This document shows positions 1-8,308 of a stretch of DNA of 18,150 bases, piece by piece. Every line of letters begins with the position of its first letter. Position 1 is the stretch's first letter. The notes under the pieces were generated by a model. The model did not search any database and was not told the DNA's origin. It saw only the letters and a program-made list of their open reading frames with translations. The position numbers and the translations under genes were made by a program. The stretch is from CAZWVR01 sp964637235 (GTDB taxonomy: Bacteria; Bacteroidota; Bacteroidia; Bacteroidales; S143-33), in NCBI GenBank assembly GCA_964637235.1, contig CAZWVR010000043.1, positions 1 through 18,150 on the forward strand. Reading direction: 5' to 3'.

Positions 1-57
1 GAATGTTATTGATTTCATAAATATATAAAATTTGTGTAAAAATAAAAATTTCAAGAA

Positions 58-453
58 TTATTTATTTAGCCATTTAGTTGCATTGATTTCGTTATCAAAT
101 AATTTTATTTCTATGGAATTAATTTTAATTATTTCTAATAATTGTTTTATTGACAAAACAACGGTGTAATCAGTAGGAAGTATAATTGCTATTTTTTTGA
201 TAGGTTTATTTAGTTCTGGAAAAAAATATTTTTTTGCCCAGTGTTGAAATCTCAATGATAGTACAGTTTTAAAGTTGGTTAAATCGTTGAGTATTTTTTT
301 TATTTTATATTTTTTTATATATTTTACAATATTTTGAGCTATTTTTATATATTCATCGTCAGACATAAAAAGGGTTGATTCAGACCATTTTATATATGCA
401 ATTTGGGAGTTAGTATCAAAATTTATTACTACGAATTTATTGCGATATATCAT
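58..453 (-). CDS. Small STAS/SpoIIAA-like cytosolic protein
   Basis: The product is a 131-residue protein with no signal peptide or membrane segment. It alternates beta-like and helical stretches. Its layout resembles the small STAS/SpoIIAA-fold proteins common in Bacteroidota: a short strand near residues 8-25, a helix around 33-50, a 'KILNDLTNF' strand and turn near 53-61, a 'RFQHWAKKYFFPEL' helix, a 'KIAIILP' strand, and a C-terminal 'FDNE..ATKWL' helix. That resemblance is pattern recognition, not a motif proof, because the family has no catalytic signature. The gene is divergent from valS, with 87 nt between its start codon and the valS start. I found no TAnnTTTG box upstream of it. Function unknown; proteins of this fold usually act in protein-protein regulation. 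I am confident that it is a real gene and less so about the fold. Confidence 0.6.
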   Translation of the reverse strand: MIYRNKFVVINFDTNSQIAYIKWSESTLFMSDDEYIKIAQNIVKYIKKYKIKKILNDLTNFKTVLSLRFQHWAKKYFFPELNKPIKKIAIILPTDYTVVLSIKQLLEIIKINSIEIKLFDNEINATKWLNK

Positions 454-514
454 TGAGGATTAAAGATTTTTATGCTAAAAAAAGCAATTTTTTCCAAAAA
501 AACAAATAAAAAAG

Positions 515-522
515 TATTTTTG
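515..522 (+). promoter_or_regulatory. Putative valS promoter -7 box
   Basis: TATTTTTG matches the Bacteroidota -7 consensus TAnnTTTG and ends 18 nt before the ATG at 541. The -33 region is only a T-run (about 488-493) with no clear TTG, so the call rests on the -7 box and its position. Confidence 0.45.
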
Positions 523-540
523 CAACTAAATATTGAGCTT

Positions 541-3174
541 ATGGAACTTCCAAAAACCTATCGTCCAGAGAATATAGAGCAAAAGTGGTATGATTACTGG
601 CTTAATAATGGTTATTTTCATTCAGAACCGGATGAGAGGGAGCCTTATGTAATAGTTATTCCACCCCCTAATGTGACAGGGGTTTTACATATAGGGCATT
701 TTTTGAATAATACGATACAAGACATTCTTATTCGGAGGGCGAGGATGCAAGGTTATAATACATGTTGGGTTCCGGGCACAGATCATGCATCAATAGCGAC
801 AGAGGCAAAGGTAGCTAATAAATTAGCTAAACAAGGTATTGACAAACATTCCTTGACCCGTGAACAATTTTTAGAACATGCATGGGAATGGACAAGAGAA
901 CATGGAGGTATAATATTAAAACAACTTAGAAAATTAGGCGCATCTTGCGATTGGGAAAGAACAACTTTTACTCTTGATGAACATTATTACAAAAGCGTGA
1001 TAAAAGTTTTTGTGCAATTATATAACGAAGGATTGATATATAGGGGTTTAAAAATGATAAACTGGGACCCCAAAGCAAAAACTGCTATATCCGACGAAGA
1101 AGTAAAATACGAGGAACTGCCCGGAAAATTATATTATGTACGCTACCCAATTGTAGGAGAGAATACATACATAACTATTGCAACTACTCGTCCAGAAACA
1201 ATATTAGCTGACACAGCTATTTGTGTCAATCCGAATGATCCAAGATACAAACATCTGCACGGTAAAAAAGCTATTGTACCATTGGTAAATAGAGAAGTGC
1301 CCATAATTACTGATGAATATGTTGATATGGAATTCGGTACCGGAGCATTAAAAGTAACGCCAGCACATGACCCCAATGACTACGAATTAGGCTTGAAACA
1401 TAATTTGGAAATTATAGACATTTTCAATGATGATGCTACTCTTAATGAAAAGGCAATATTTTTTGTGGGACAGACTCGTGAACAAGCAGCTAAATCAATT
1501 GTGAAGGAATTAGACCGATTGGGACTTATAGAGAAAATAGAGGACTATAAACATAATGTAGGTCTTTCAGAAAGAACGAATGTACCAATAGAACCTCGCC
1601 TCTCTGTTCAGTGGTTTCTTAAAATGAAAGAACTTGTAAAGCCAGCTCTTAAAGCTGTATTAGAGGGAGAAATACGTTTTGTACCAGAACATTTTAAAAA
1701 TACATATAAATATTGGTTGGAGAATATTAGAGACTGGAATATTTCTCGTCAACTTTGGTGGGGACATCGTATACCTGCTTATTATATTAAAAATACAGAT
1801 GAATTTGTTGTAGCAGAGACCGCAGAGGAAGCTCTCCAATTAGCTAAGAAAAAAACAGGTAATCCTAATCTTACTCTTGCAGATTTGGAACAAGATCCTG
1901 ATGTTTTGGATACTTGGTTCTCCTCTTGGTTATGGCCTATTGCTGTTTTTAATGGTATCTTGGAGCCAAATAATAAAGAAATTAATTATTATTATCCAAC
2001 AAGTGTATTAGTCACTGGTCATGATATATTATTTTTCTGGGTCGCAAGAATGATTATAGCTGGATATAAATTCAGAAATAAATACCCCTTCAAGGACGTG
2101 TATTTTACTGGACTAATTAGAGATAGCCAAAGGCGCAAAATGTCAAAAAGCTTAGGGAATTCTCCGGATATCTTAGAGCTTATTGAGAAATATGGTGCTG
2201 ATGGAATGAGAGTTGGAATTATGTTGTGCTCGCCTGCTGGTGGTGATCTTATATATAATGATGAATTGCCAATACAAGGGCGTAATTTTGTAAATAAAAT
2301 TTGGAATGCGTTCAGATTAGTTGCAGGTTGGCAAGTTCAAGAGGCAAAAGAACAACCTGAATACGCTCAAAAAGCTATTGAATGGTTTGAAAATAAACTT
2401 AATAAAACTATTGAAATAGTAGAGCACCAGTTTGAAAATTATAGAATTTCAGAAGCCTTAATGACTTTATATCGTTTGTTTTGGGAGGATTTTGCATCTT
2501 GGTATTTAGAAATTGTTAAACCTAAGTACGGAGAAAATATTGATAATCAGACATTAGCAAAAACAAAGGAATTTTTTGAAATTCTTTTGCGTTTACTACA
2601 TCCATTTATTCCTTTTATAACAGAGGAACTTTGGCAAAGAATATATCCGAGAAAAGACCGGGAGAGTATAGTTATTGCACCTTATCCACAACCAAGTAGC
2701 TATGATGAACAAATAATTACTCATTTTGAAAATATTAAAAAAGTTATTTCCAATATAAGGAAAATTAGAAAAGAGAAAAAAATTAAGCAAAATGAAGCGC
2801 TATCGCTGAAAATACGAATAATAGAGGGGCAATATAATGATTATTTTGATAGTGTGATTAAAAAATTAGCTTTTATTGATAAAATAGAGAAAATTGAGCA
2901 AAAGATTGCAAATGCAGCTGTTTTTGTAGTAAAAAATGTTGAATATTACATTAGTTTAAATATTGATATTCAGGAGGAAATAAAAAAACTTGAAAAAGAA
3001 CTTGCTTATGCAGAAGGTTTTCTAAATTCTGTATTAAAAAAATTGAATAATCCAAATTTTGTGAATAAGGCTCCTAAAAATGTGGTAGATAAAGAGCGAC
3101 AAAAACAAAGAGATGCACAGACGCGAATAAAAGCACTTAAAGAACAAATTCATAACTTAAAAATGCAACTTTAA
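541..3174 (+). CDS. valS: Valine--tRNA ligase
   Basis: Class I aminoacyl-tRNA synthetase that charges tRNA-Val with valine in the cytoplasm. From the ATG at 541 the protein is 877 residues, normal for bacterial ValRS. The HIGH motif is at residues 50-53, preceded by 'PPPNVTGVL'. The CP1 editing domain shows 'TTRPETILADTA' and 'GTGALKVTPAHDPND'. The KMSKS loop is at 533-537. The anticodon-binding domain follows, and the last ~70 residues form the Lys/Glu-rich coiled coil typical of ValRS. The frame stays open upstream to an ATG at 472, but those extra 23 residues are Lys/Phe/Asn-rich and unlike ValRS. They also contain the putative promoter box at 515-522, while 'MELPKTYRPENIEQKW' is the usual ValRS beginning. 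I therefore chose 541. It is followed by a separate secreted protease gene 42 nt downstream. Confidence 0.97.
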   Translation: MELPKTYRPENIEQKWYDYWLNNGYFHSEPDEREPYVIVIPPPNVTGVLHIGHFLNNTIQDILIRRARMQGYNTCWVPGTDHASIATEAKVANKLAKQGIDKHSLTREQFLEHAWEWTREHGGIILKQLRKLGASCDWERTTFTLDEHYYKSVIKVFVQLYNEGLIYRGLKMINWDPKAKTAISDEEVKYEELPGKLYYVRYPIVGENTYITIATTRPETILADTAICVNPNDPRYKHLHGKKAIVPLVNREVPIITDEYVDMEFGTGALKVTPAHDPNDYELGLKHNLEIIDIFNDDATLNEKAIFFVGQTREQAAKSIVKELDRLGLIEKIEDYKHNVGLSERTNVPIEPRLSVQWFLKMKELVKPALKAVLEGEIRFVPEHFKNTYKYWLENIRDWNISRQLWWGHRIPAYYIKNTDEFVVAETAEEALQLAKKKTGNPNLTLADLEQDPDVLDTWFSSWLWPIAVFNGILEPNNKEINYYYPTSVLVTGHDILFFWVARMIIAGYKFRNKYPFKDVYFTGLIRDSQRRKMSKSLGNSPDILELIEKYGADGMRVGIMLCSPAGGDLIYNDELPIQGRNFVNKIWNAFRLVAGWQVQEAKEQPEYAQKAIEWFENKLNKTIEIVEHQFENYRISEALMTLYRLFWEDFASWYLEIVKPKYGENIDNQTLAKTKEFFEILLRLLHPFIPFITEELWQRIYPRKDRESIVIAPYPQPSSYDEQIITHFENIKKVISNIRKIRKEKKIKQNEALSLKIRIIEGQYNDYFDSVIKKLAFIDKIEKIEQKIANAAVFVVKNVEYYISLNIDIQEEIKKLEKELAYAEGFLNSVLKKLNNPNFVNKAPKNVVDKERQKQRDAQTRIKALKEQIHNLKMQL

Positions 3175-3216
3175 CCCCAAAAAATAATCATATTTATAAA
3201 CCAAAAACTTTTTAAA

Positions 3217-5064
3217 ATGAAACGAATTTTCTTTTTAGCAGTTATTTTATTTCTTAATTTTTATGTGTTTGGAAAAATTATTCCGATTAACGAAGCTCAA
3301 AAAGTTGCTCTTAACAAATTTTATGAATTAACAGGAGTATCTCAAAAAGAAGCATTAAGTTTACTTCAAAAGCCTATTATAGTAAACGATGAAAATGGAG
3401 AGCCTTTGTATTATGTATTTAATTTTAGTAAAGGTGGGTTTGTAATAGTTTCGGCAGAGGATTTATATTATCCCATTATAGGCTATTCGGATAAGTTTAC
3501 TTTTAGAAATGATAATCAACCAGCTAATGTGAAATACTGGATGGGACTTTATGCCAAAGATATTAAATACGTTAGGCAACATGGCGAAAAGGCTCCTAAT
3601 GCCTCAGAATGGAAAAAATATGACGTAGATTTTGATAATTTTAGACCTACTAAATCTAAGAATCAGGTTCTATTAAATACAGCACTATGGGATCAAGGTT
3701 GTGGTTGGAATAATTATTGTCCGGAAGATGATGGCGGAGCCTGCGGTCATGTATGGACAGGTTGCGTTGCAACAGCAATGGGTATAATTATGAAATATTG
3801 GAATTTCCCGCTTAAAGGTGAGGGCTCCCATAGTTATTATGATTATCCTTATGGAACTCTTTCTGCTAATTTTGGGCAGACTAATTATATGTGGGAACAG
3901 ATGGATAATACACAACCTACTGATGCCGCAGCACTTTTATTATTTCATACAGGAGTATCTGTAAATATGAATTACAGTCCAGATGGTTCAGGTGCATATA
4001 GCTGGGATGCCATAGATGCCTTTAAAAATTATTTCCGTTATAATAACGCAGCTCAGTTATATAATAAAAGCGATTATGACTTAAATACTTGGATAAATAT
4101 GCTTCGTAATCAATTGGATTTAGGACGAGTTATTTATTATGCAGGTCGTGATGATGATAATGCCGGACATGCTTTTGTTTGTGATGGATATGACGATAGT
4201 AATAATTATTTCCATTTTAATTTTGGCTGGAGTGGTTATAATAATGGATTTTATGCTTTGGATGATGTAGGAGGTTTTCATAATAATCAACAAGCTGGTT
4301 TAGATATTTATCCTGATGAGGATTATTATCCATACTCTACAAATGGAGCCGAGCTCACAGCAACATTAGATACTAATGATTTGACTGATTTTATTGTTGA
4401 CTTGTCCTGGAACAATGTTGACGGAGCAGATCATTATGTAGTATATAGAGATTTGGATTCAATAGCCAATGTTAGTACTAATACATACATAGATAATCAA
4501 GCAGAACCCGGCGATCATCATTATACAGTACGTACCTATTTTTCAGATGGCTCTGTTGCCTTAGGTAATGATGCTTTTGTAGATGCTACATATAGAGTTA
4601 CTTTCTACATCAGAGATACCGCCGGAAATATTTTGAGAAATGCTGAGGTAACTTTTAACGGACAAACAAAAACAGCAACTTTTGGAAGTGTAAGCTTTAA
4701 TGAAGTGCCTTTTGGTTGGAATTATGATTATACAATCTCTCATAGTGATTATCCGACAGTAAGTTCTACTATTCCTGTGCTTTATAAGGATACTCAGATA
4801 ACAGTTTATATGGGTACACCAGCAGATGTAAAAGTTAATAGTGCTGTAAAAATTTATCCAAATCCAGCTAATAGCTTTATTACTATTAGTGGTACAGAAA
4901 TACCTACAACAGTAGAGATATATAATTTAAGTGGCAGTTTGCTCAGAAAAATTAAGATTGTAGGCGATAGTCAAATAAATATTTCTGATTTGCCTTCTGG
5001 CGTTTATAGTTTGCATTTAGTTAATGAGAAAATGAGTGTTTATCAGAATATTGTTAAAGAGTAA
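3217..5064 (+). CDS. Secreted C10 (streptopain-type) cysteine protease with T9SS sorting domain
   Basis: A 615-residue secreted papain-fold protease. Residues 1-19 form a signal peptide (MKR, hydrophobic core, ending near VFG). Residues ~20-100 look like the inhibitory propeptide of the SpeB/interpain family ('GGFVIVSAED'). The C10 catalytic domain covers about 150-365: nucleophile Cys183 in 'GCVATAMGIIMKYW', general base His318 in 'AGHAFVCDGYDD', and the following 'FNFGWSGYNNGFYAL' segment with the conserved Trp. The 135-residue Cys-His spacing fits the family. Residues ~374-455 resemble an Fn3-like domain and ~458-533 a carboxypeptidase-regulatory/PEGA-like beta domain. Residues 540-615 are a T9SS type-A C-terminal domain ('IYPNPA', 'IYNLSG', 'LPSGVYSLHL'). 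The inferred route is Sec, then T9SS to the cell surface or medium. I saw no clear promoter box in the 42 nt after valS, so co-transcription with valS is possible. A hairpin terminator follows. Confidence 0.92.
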   Translation: MKRIFFLAVILFLNFYVFGKIIPINEAQKVALNKFYELTGVSQKEALSLLQKPIIVNDENGEPLYYVFNFSKGGFVIVSAEDLYYPIIGYSDKFTFRNDNQPANVKYWMGLYAKDIKYVRQHGEKAPNASEWKKYDVDFDNFRPTKSKNQVLLNTALWDQGCGWNNYCPEDDGGACGHVWTGCVATAMGIIMKYWNFPLKGEGSHSYYDYPYGTLSANFGQTNYMWEQMDNTQPTDAAALLLFHTGVSVNMNYSPDGSGAYSWDAIDAFKNYFRYNNAAQLYNKSDYDLNTWINMLRNQLDLGRVIYYAGRDDDNAGHAFVCDGYDDSNNYFHFNFGWSGYNNGFYALDDVGGFHNNQQAGLDIYPDEDYYPYSTNGAELTATLDTNDLTDFIVDLSWNNVDGADHYVVYRDLDSIANVSTNTYIDNQAEPGDHHYTVRTYFSDGSVALGNDAFVDATYRVTFYIRDTAGNILRNAEVTFNGQTKTATFGSVSFNEVPFGWNYDYTISHSDYPTVSSTIPVLYKDTQITVYMGTPADVKVNSAVKIYPNPANSFITISGTEIPTTVEIYNLSGSLLRKIKIVGDSQINISDLPSGVYSLHLVNEKMSVYQNIVKE

Positions 5065-5097
5065 GCTTTATTGAGGTTTTTAAATTGCTTATTTTTA

Positions 5098-5128
5098 GGG
5101 GCTGTCTAAAAAGGCAGTCCCTTTTTTT
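5098..5128 (+). terminator. Rho-independent terminator of the C10 protease gene
   Basis: GGGGCTGTC and GGCAGTCCC form a 9-bp stem (two G-T pairs) around the loop TAAAAA, followed directly by seven Ts. It begins 34 nt after the protease stop codon. The same bases form the left end of the inverted-repeat element at 5098-5269. The minus strand lacks the trailing U-run, so it should act mainly on plus-strand transcripts. Confidence 0.8.
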
Positions 5129-5140
5129 ATTAAAAACATA

Positions 5141-5161
5141 GGGGCGTCTAAAAAGGCTCCC
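5141..5161 (+). repeat. Second, degenerate copy of the left-end hairpin
   Basis: GGGGCGTCTAAAAAGGCTCCC is a direct, slightly shorter copy of the left-end hairpin at 5098-5121. It lacks one base in the left arm and two in the right arm, so most pairing is kept. The copies start 43 nt apart. Confidence 0.6.
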
Positions 5162-5329
5162 TCGTTTTTATTTTCTTATAATTTCTTAGCGTGTTATTCT
5201 CTTACAATAAAAAATTTTCTATAAATCTCATAAAAAATTACAACATCATTGATTTTTTTGGACAGCCCCCAATGTTTTTGTGAAGTTCAATATTTAGGTT
5301 ATTAACAAAAATGCACTTTTCCGAAAATT

Positions 5330-8218
5330 TTATTTTTTAGTTAAATCTGAAAACACTTTTTCTTTATCTTGTTGACGTATTAAATTGCAATATAGGTATC
5401 TATCGCCGAAAGCCTCGTCCAGTCTGGCGACGTTTATCCAGAATTTATTTTCTTCTACATAAGGTAGAGGATAAGCAGCTTCTTTACGGGAGTAATTATG
5501 TTCCCATGTATCTGCTGTAAGTTCATATTGTGGATGAGGTGCATTTTTCAGGGGATTATCCTGAGAGTCATATTCATTATTTTGGACTTTTTCAATTTCC
5601 TTACGGATATTTTTCATTGCTTGCAGAAATTTATCCAATTCATTTTTACTTTCGCTTTCAGTGGGTTCAATCATAAGTGTTCCATGTACTGGGAATGATA
5701 CAGTGGGAGCATGGAAGCCGTAATCCATAAGACGTTTAGCTATATCTAATTCAGTGATATTTAGGTGATGTTTAAAATCTCTTAAATCCACGATAAATTC
5801 GTGAGCTACTCTACCATTTTCTCCTGTATATAGTATTTTGTAATGATTTTTTAGTGCAGAAGCTAAATAATTAGCATTTAATATTGCAATTTGTGTTGCT
5901 TTTTTTAGTCCTTCTGCTCCTAAGAGTTTGATATAGGCGTAAGCGATTGTTAGGAGGAGAGCAGATCCATATGGAGCAGCAGCCACGGCACTAATTCCCT
6001 GATTACGAATTTTTACAACGGAATGCGTTGGTAGGAGGTCTTTGAGGTGTTCTGCTACTGCAACTGGTCCTACTCCTGGACCACCACCTCCGTGTGGAGA
6101 GGAAAAGGTTTTATGTAAATTTAGGTGGCATAAATCGGCGCCTATTTCAGCCGGATTAGTATATCCTATTTGCGCGTTCATATTTGCACCGTCCATATAT
6201 ACTAAACCACCGAAGGAGTGGATAATATCGCACATTTGTTTGATTTTACTCTCAAACACACCGTGTGTTGAGGGATATGTGACCATAAATCCGGCTAATC
6301 TATCTTTATATTGCTGAGCTTTTTGTTTTAGGTCATCATAGTCGATGTTTCCGTGTTCATCAGTTTTGATTACGATTATTTCCATACCTGCCATTTTGGC
6401 ACTTGCAGGATTTGTGCCGTGAGCAGAGGCAGGGATTAGCATTATATTTCTTTGGGGTTGATTATTTTTTTTATGATAAGCACGAATTATCTGCATACCG
6501 GTATATTCACCTGCTGCGCCGGAATTTGGCTGAAAGCATACGTCAGCCATTCCTGTTATAGCTTTTATATCTTCTTTAAGTTGATTTATCATTGTTAGAT
6601 ATCCTTCTGCCTGATTTTCAGGTACAAAAGGATGTAAGTTAGAGAATTCCGGCATTGTTAAAGCAAAAAGACTTACAGCAGAATTAAGTTTCATAGTACA
6701 GGAACCCAGGGGTATCATAGAATGTGCGAGGGAGATATCTTTTCTTTCCAGTCTTTTTATATATCGCATTAGTTCAGTTTCGGTATGGTATTTTTTAAAT
6801 ACTTCGTGTTGCAGGAAGTCGCTTTTTCTGATTAAGTTTTCAGGTATAATTGTTTTCCTTTTTTCAGGTTCTATTTTTGGGGCATTTTTTTCGATAGCGG
6901 TAGCGAATACAGATAATATTTCATTTAGTTCTTGAAATGTAGTGATTTCGTCAATGCTGATTCCTATTGTATTATCGTCGAAGTATCTGAAATTCAATTT
7001 ATTTTTTAATGCGATATTTTTTATTTTATCTGGATTTATATTTTCAGGAGGTAGTATTTTCAGGGTATCAAAGAATAGTTTATTAAGTTGTTTATATCCT
7101 AATTTTTCGAGTTGTTCACTGAGTAATATTGCTTTTGAGTGGATATTTTCTGCTATATTTTTCAGACCGTTTTTTCCGTGATAAACTGCATAGAATGCTG
7201 ATATAATAGCCATAAGAGCTTGTGCGGTACAAATATTTGATGTAGCTTTTTCTCTACGGATATGTTGTTCTCTTGTTTGGAGTGTCATTCTGTAAGCGAG
7301 TTTACCGTTTTTGTCTCTTGTAATTCCGATAATTCGTCCGGGCATTTTACGGATAAATTTTTTTCTTGTAGCGAAATATCCGGTATGAGGACCTCCAAAT
7401 CCGAGTGGTAATCCAAAGCGTTGAGTAGAGCCTACTACGATATCTGCTCCCCATTCACCCGGTGGAGTAAGTAGAGTTAAAGCTAATAGGTCAGCAATTA
7501 CAATAACTGATATTTCATTATCTTTTGCTTTTTTAGCGATAGAGCTATAATCTATTACTTCTCCATTATTATTAGGATATTGGATTATAATTGCGTAGAT
7601 ATCGTCTTGTGGTGTAAATTGGTCAATATCGTTTATTATTAAGTTAATGCCCAGAGGTTCGGAGCGGGTTTTTATTACATCAATAATTTGTGGGAAAATA
7701 TTTTTATCTACAAAGAGGGTTTTAGCATTTCTTTTTTTAGGGCTTTTAATATTAAGTGCCATATTCATAGCTTCTGCTGCGGCTGTTGCGTCGTCGAGCA
7801 TAGAAGCATTTGCTACCTCCATAGCAGTTAAATCAGTAATCATTGTCTGATATATCAAGAGGGCTTCCAGTCTTCCTTGTGATATTTCTGCTTGATATGG
7901 TGTATAGGAAGTGTACCATACAGGATTTTCTAAGATATTGCGTTGAATGACAGGAGGCATCATTGTTCCATAATAACCCATACCAATAAAGCTTCTATAA
8001 AGCTTGTTCATACTACCTAAGGAGCGCATTCGTTGTAATAGTTCATATTCGCTTAGTGGTGGTTCAGAAAGTGTAAGTTCCTGTTTAAGTCGGATATTTT
8101 CAGGGATTGTTTCATTTATAAGTTCTTCTATTGTACGAACGCCTATTATTTCCAGCATTTGGCGTTCTTCTTCTGGGGTAATGCCGATGTGCCTGTTGAT
8201 AAATTTATCCGTGAGCAT
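5330..8218 (-). CDS. gcvP: Glycine dehydrogenase (aminomethyl-transferring), P-protein of the glycine cleavage system
   Basis: PLP-dependent decarboxylase that takes CO2 from glycine and passes the aminomethyl group to the lipoyl arm of GcvH; cytosolic. At 962 residues it is the fused single-chain form (about 957 in E. coli), not the split gcvPA/gcvPB pair. The start 'FINRHIGITPEEE..ML' is the classic N-terminus. The PLP lysine is Lys703 in 'NLHKTFSSPHGGGGPGVGP', with the glycine-rich loop right after it. Other family landmarks are 'SLGSMNKLYRSFIGMGYYGT', 'LGSCTMKLN', 'FQPNSGAAGEY' and 'GANMNAQIGYT'. gcvT, gcvH and lpd are not in the window, so the system is dispersed in this genome. The ATG at 8218 is supported by a well-formed promoter ending 10 nt upstream. 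I see no riboswitch in the short leader. Confidence 0.98.
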   Translation of the reverse strand: MLTDKFINRHIGITPEEERQMLEIIGVRTIEELINETIPENIRLKQELTLSEPPLSEYELLQRMRSLGSMNKLYRSFIGMGYYGTMMPPVIQRNILENPVWYTSYTPYQAEISQGRLEALLIYQTMITDLTAMEVANASMLDDATAAAEAMNMALNIKSPKKRNAKTLFVDKNIFPQIIDVIKTRSEPLGINLIINDIDQFTPQDDIYAIIIQYPNNNGEVIDYSSIAKKAKDNEISVIVIADLLALTLLTPPGEWGADIVVGSTQRFGLPLGFGGPHTGYFATRKKFIRKMPGRIIGITRDKNGKLAYRMTLQTREQHIRREKATSNICTAQALMAIISAFYAVYHGKNGLKNIAENIHSKAILLSEQLEKLGYKQLNKLFFDTLKILPPENINPDKIKNIALKNKLNFRYFDDNTIGISIDEITTFQELNEILSVFATAIEKNAPKIEPEKRKTIIPENLIRKSDFLQHEVFKKYHTETELMRYIKRLERKDISLAHSMIPLGSCTMKLNSAVSLFALTMPEFSNLHPFVPENQAEGYLTMINQLKEDIKAITGMADVCFQPNSGAAGEYTGMQIIRAYHKKNNQPQRNIMLIPASAHGTNPASAKMAGMEIIVIKTDEHGNIDYDDLKQKAQQYKDRLAGFMVTYPSTHGVFESKIKQMCDIIHSFGGLVYMDGANMNAQIGYTNPAEIGADLCHLNLHKTFSSPHGGGGPGVGPVAVAEHLKDLLPTHSVVKIRNQGISAVAAAPYGSALLLTIAYAYIKLLGAEGLKKATQIAILNANYLASALKNHYKILYTGENGRVAHEFIVDLRDFKHHLNITELDIAKRLMDYGFHAPTVSFPVHGTLMIEPTESESKNELDKFLQAMKNIRKEIEKVQNNEYDSQDNPLKNAPHPQYELTADTWEHNYSRKEAAYPLPYVEENKFWINVARLDEAFGDRYLYCNLIRQQDKEKVFSDLTKK

Positions 8219-8228
8219 TTTTTTTTTT

Positions 8229-8258
8229 CAAAACTAAAATTAAAATTTTATCCTGCAA
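8229..8258 (-). promoter_or_regulatory. gcvP promoter
   Basis: On the minus strand, TTG (8258-8256), 19 nt, then TAGTTTTG (8236-8229) fit the Bacteroidota -33/-7 pattern with ideal spacing. The -7 box ends 10 nt before the gcvP ATG, so the 5' leader would be only a few nucleotides. Confidence 0.7.
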
Positions 8259-8308
8259 TGATTTTAAAATTTTTTTTTAGTAAAAACTGTAACTTTTTAT
8301 TTATATGC

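Larger units (their letters stand above)
5098..5269. repeat. 172-bp MITE-like element or IS remnant with inverted-repeat ends
   Basis: The left end reads GGGGCTGTCTAAAAA (5098-5112). The right end, read on the minus strand from 5269, is GGGGCTGTCCAAAAA, so 14 of 15 bases form a perfect inverted repeat. The interior is very AT-rich and has no credible ORF. Ends of this type (GGCTGTC followed by A-runs) resemble those of some Bacteroidota insertion sequences; I infer a relation but cannot name a family. No clear target-site duplication is visible. It fills most of the convergent gap between the C10 protease gene and gcvP. Confidence 0.55.

Noticed and set aside
1143..1376. Minus-strand open frame inside valS
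   Set aside because: It is fully contained in a clearly coding gene, has no family resemblance and no promoter, and is the expected antisense shadow.
6042..6317. Plus-strand open frame inside gcvP with a Gly/Pro-rich start
   Set aside because: It is antisense to the PLP-lysine and glycine-rich loop region of gcvP. Its composition is explained by that codon pattern and there is no independent support.
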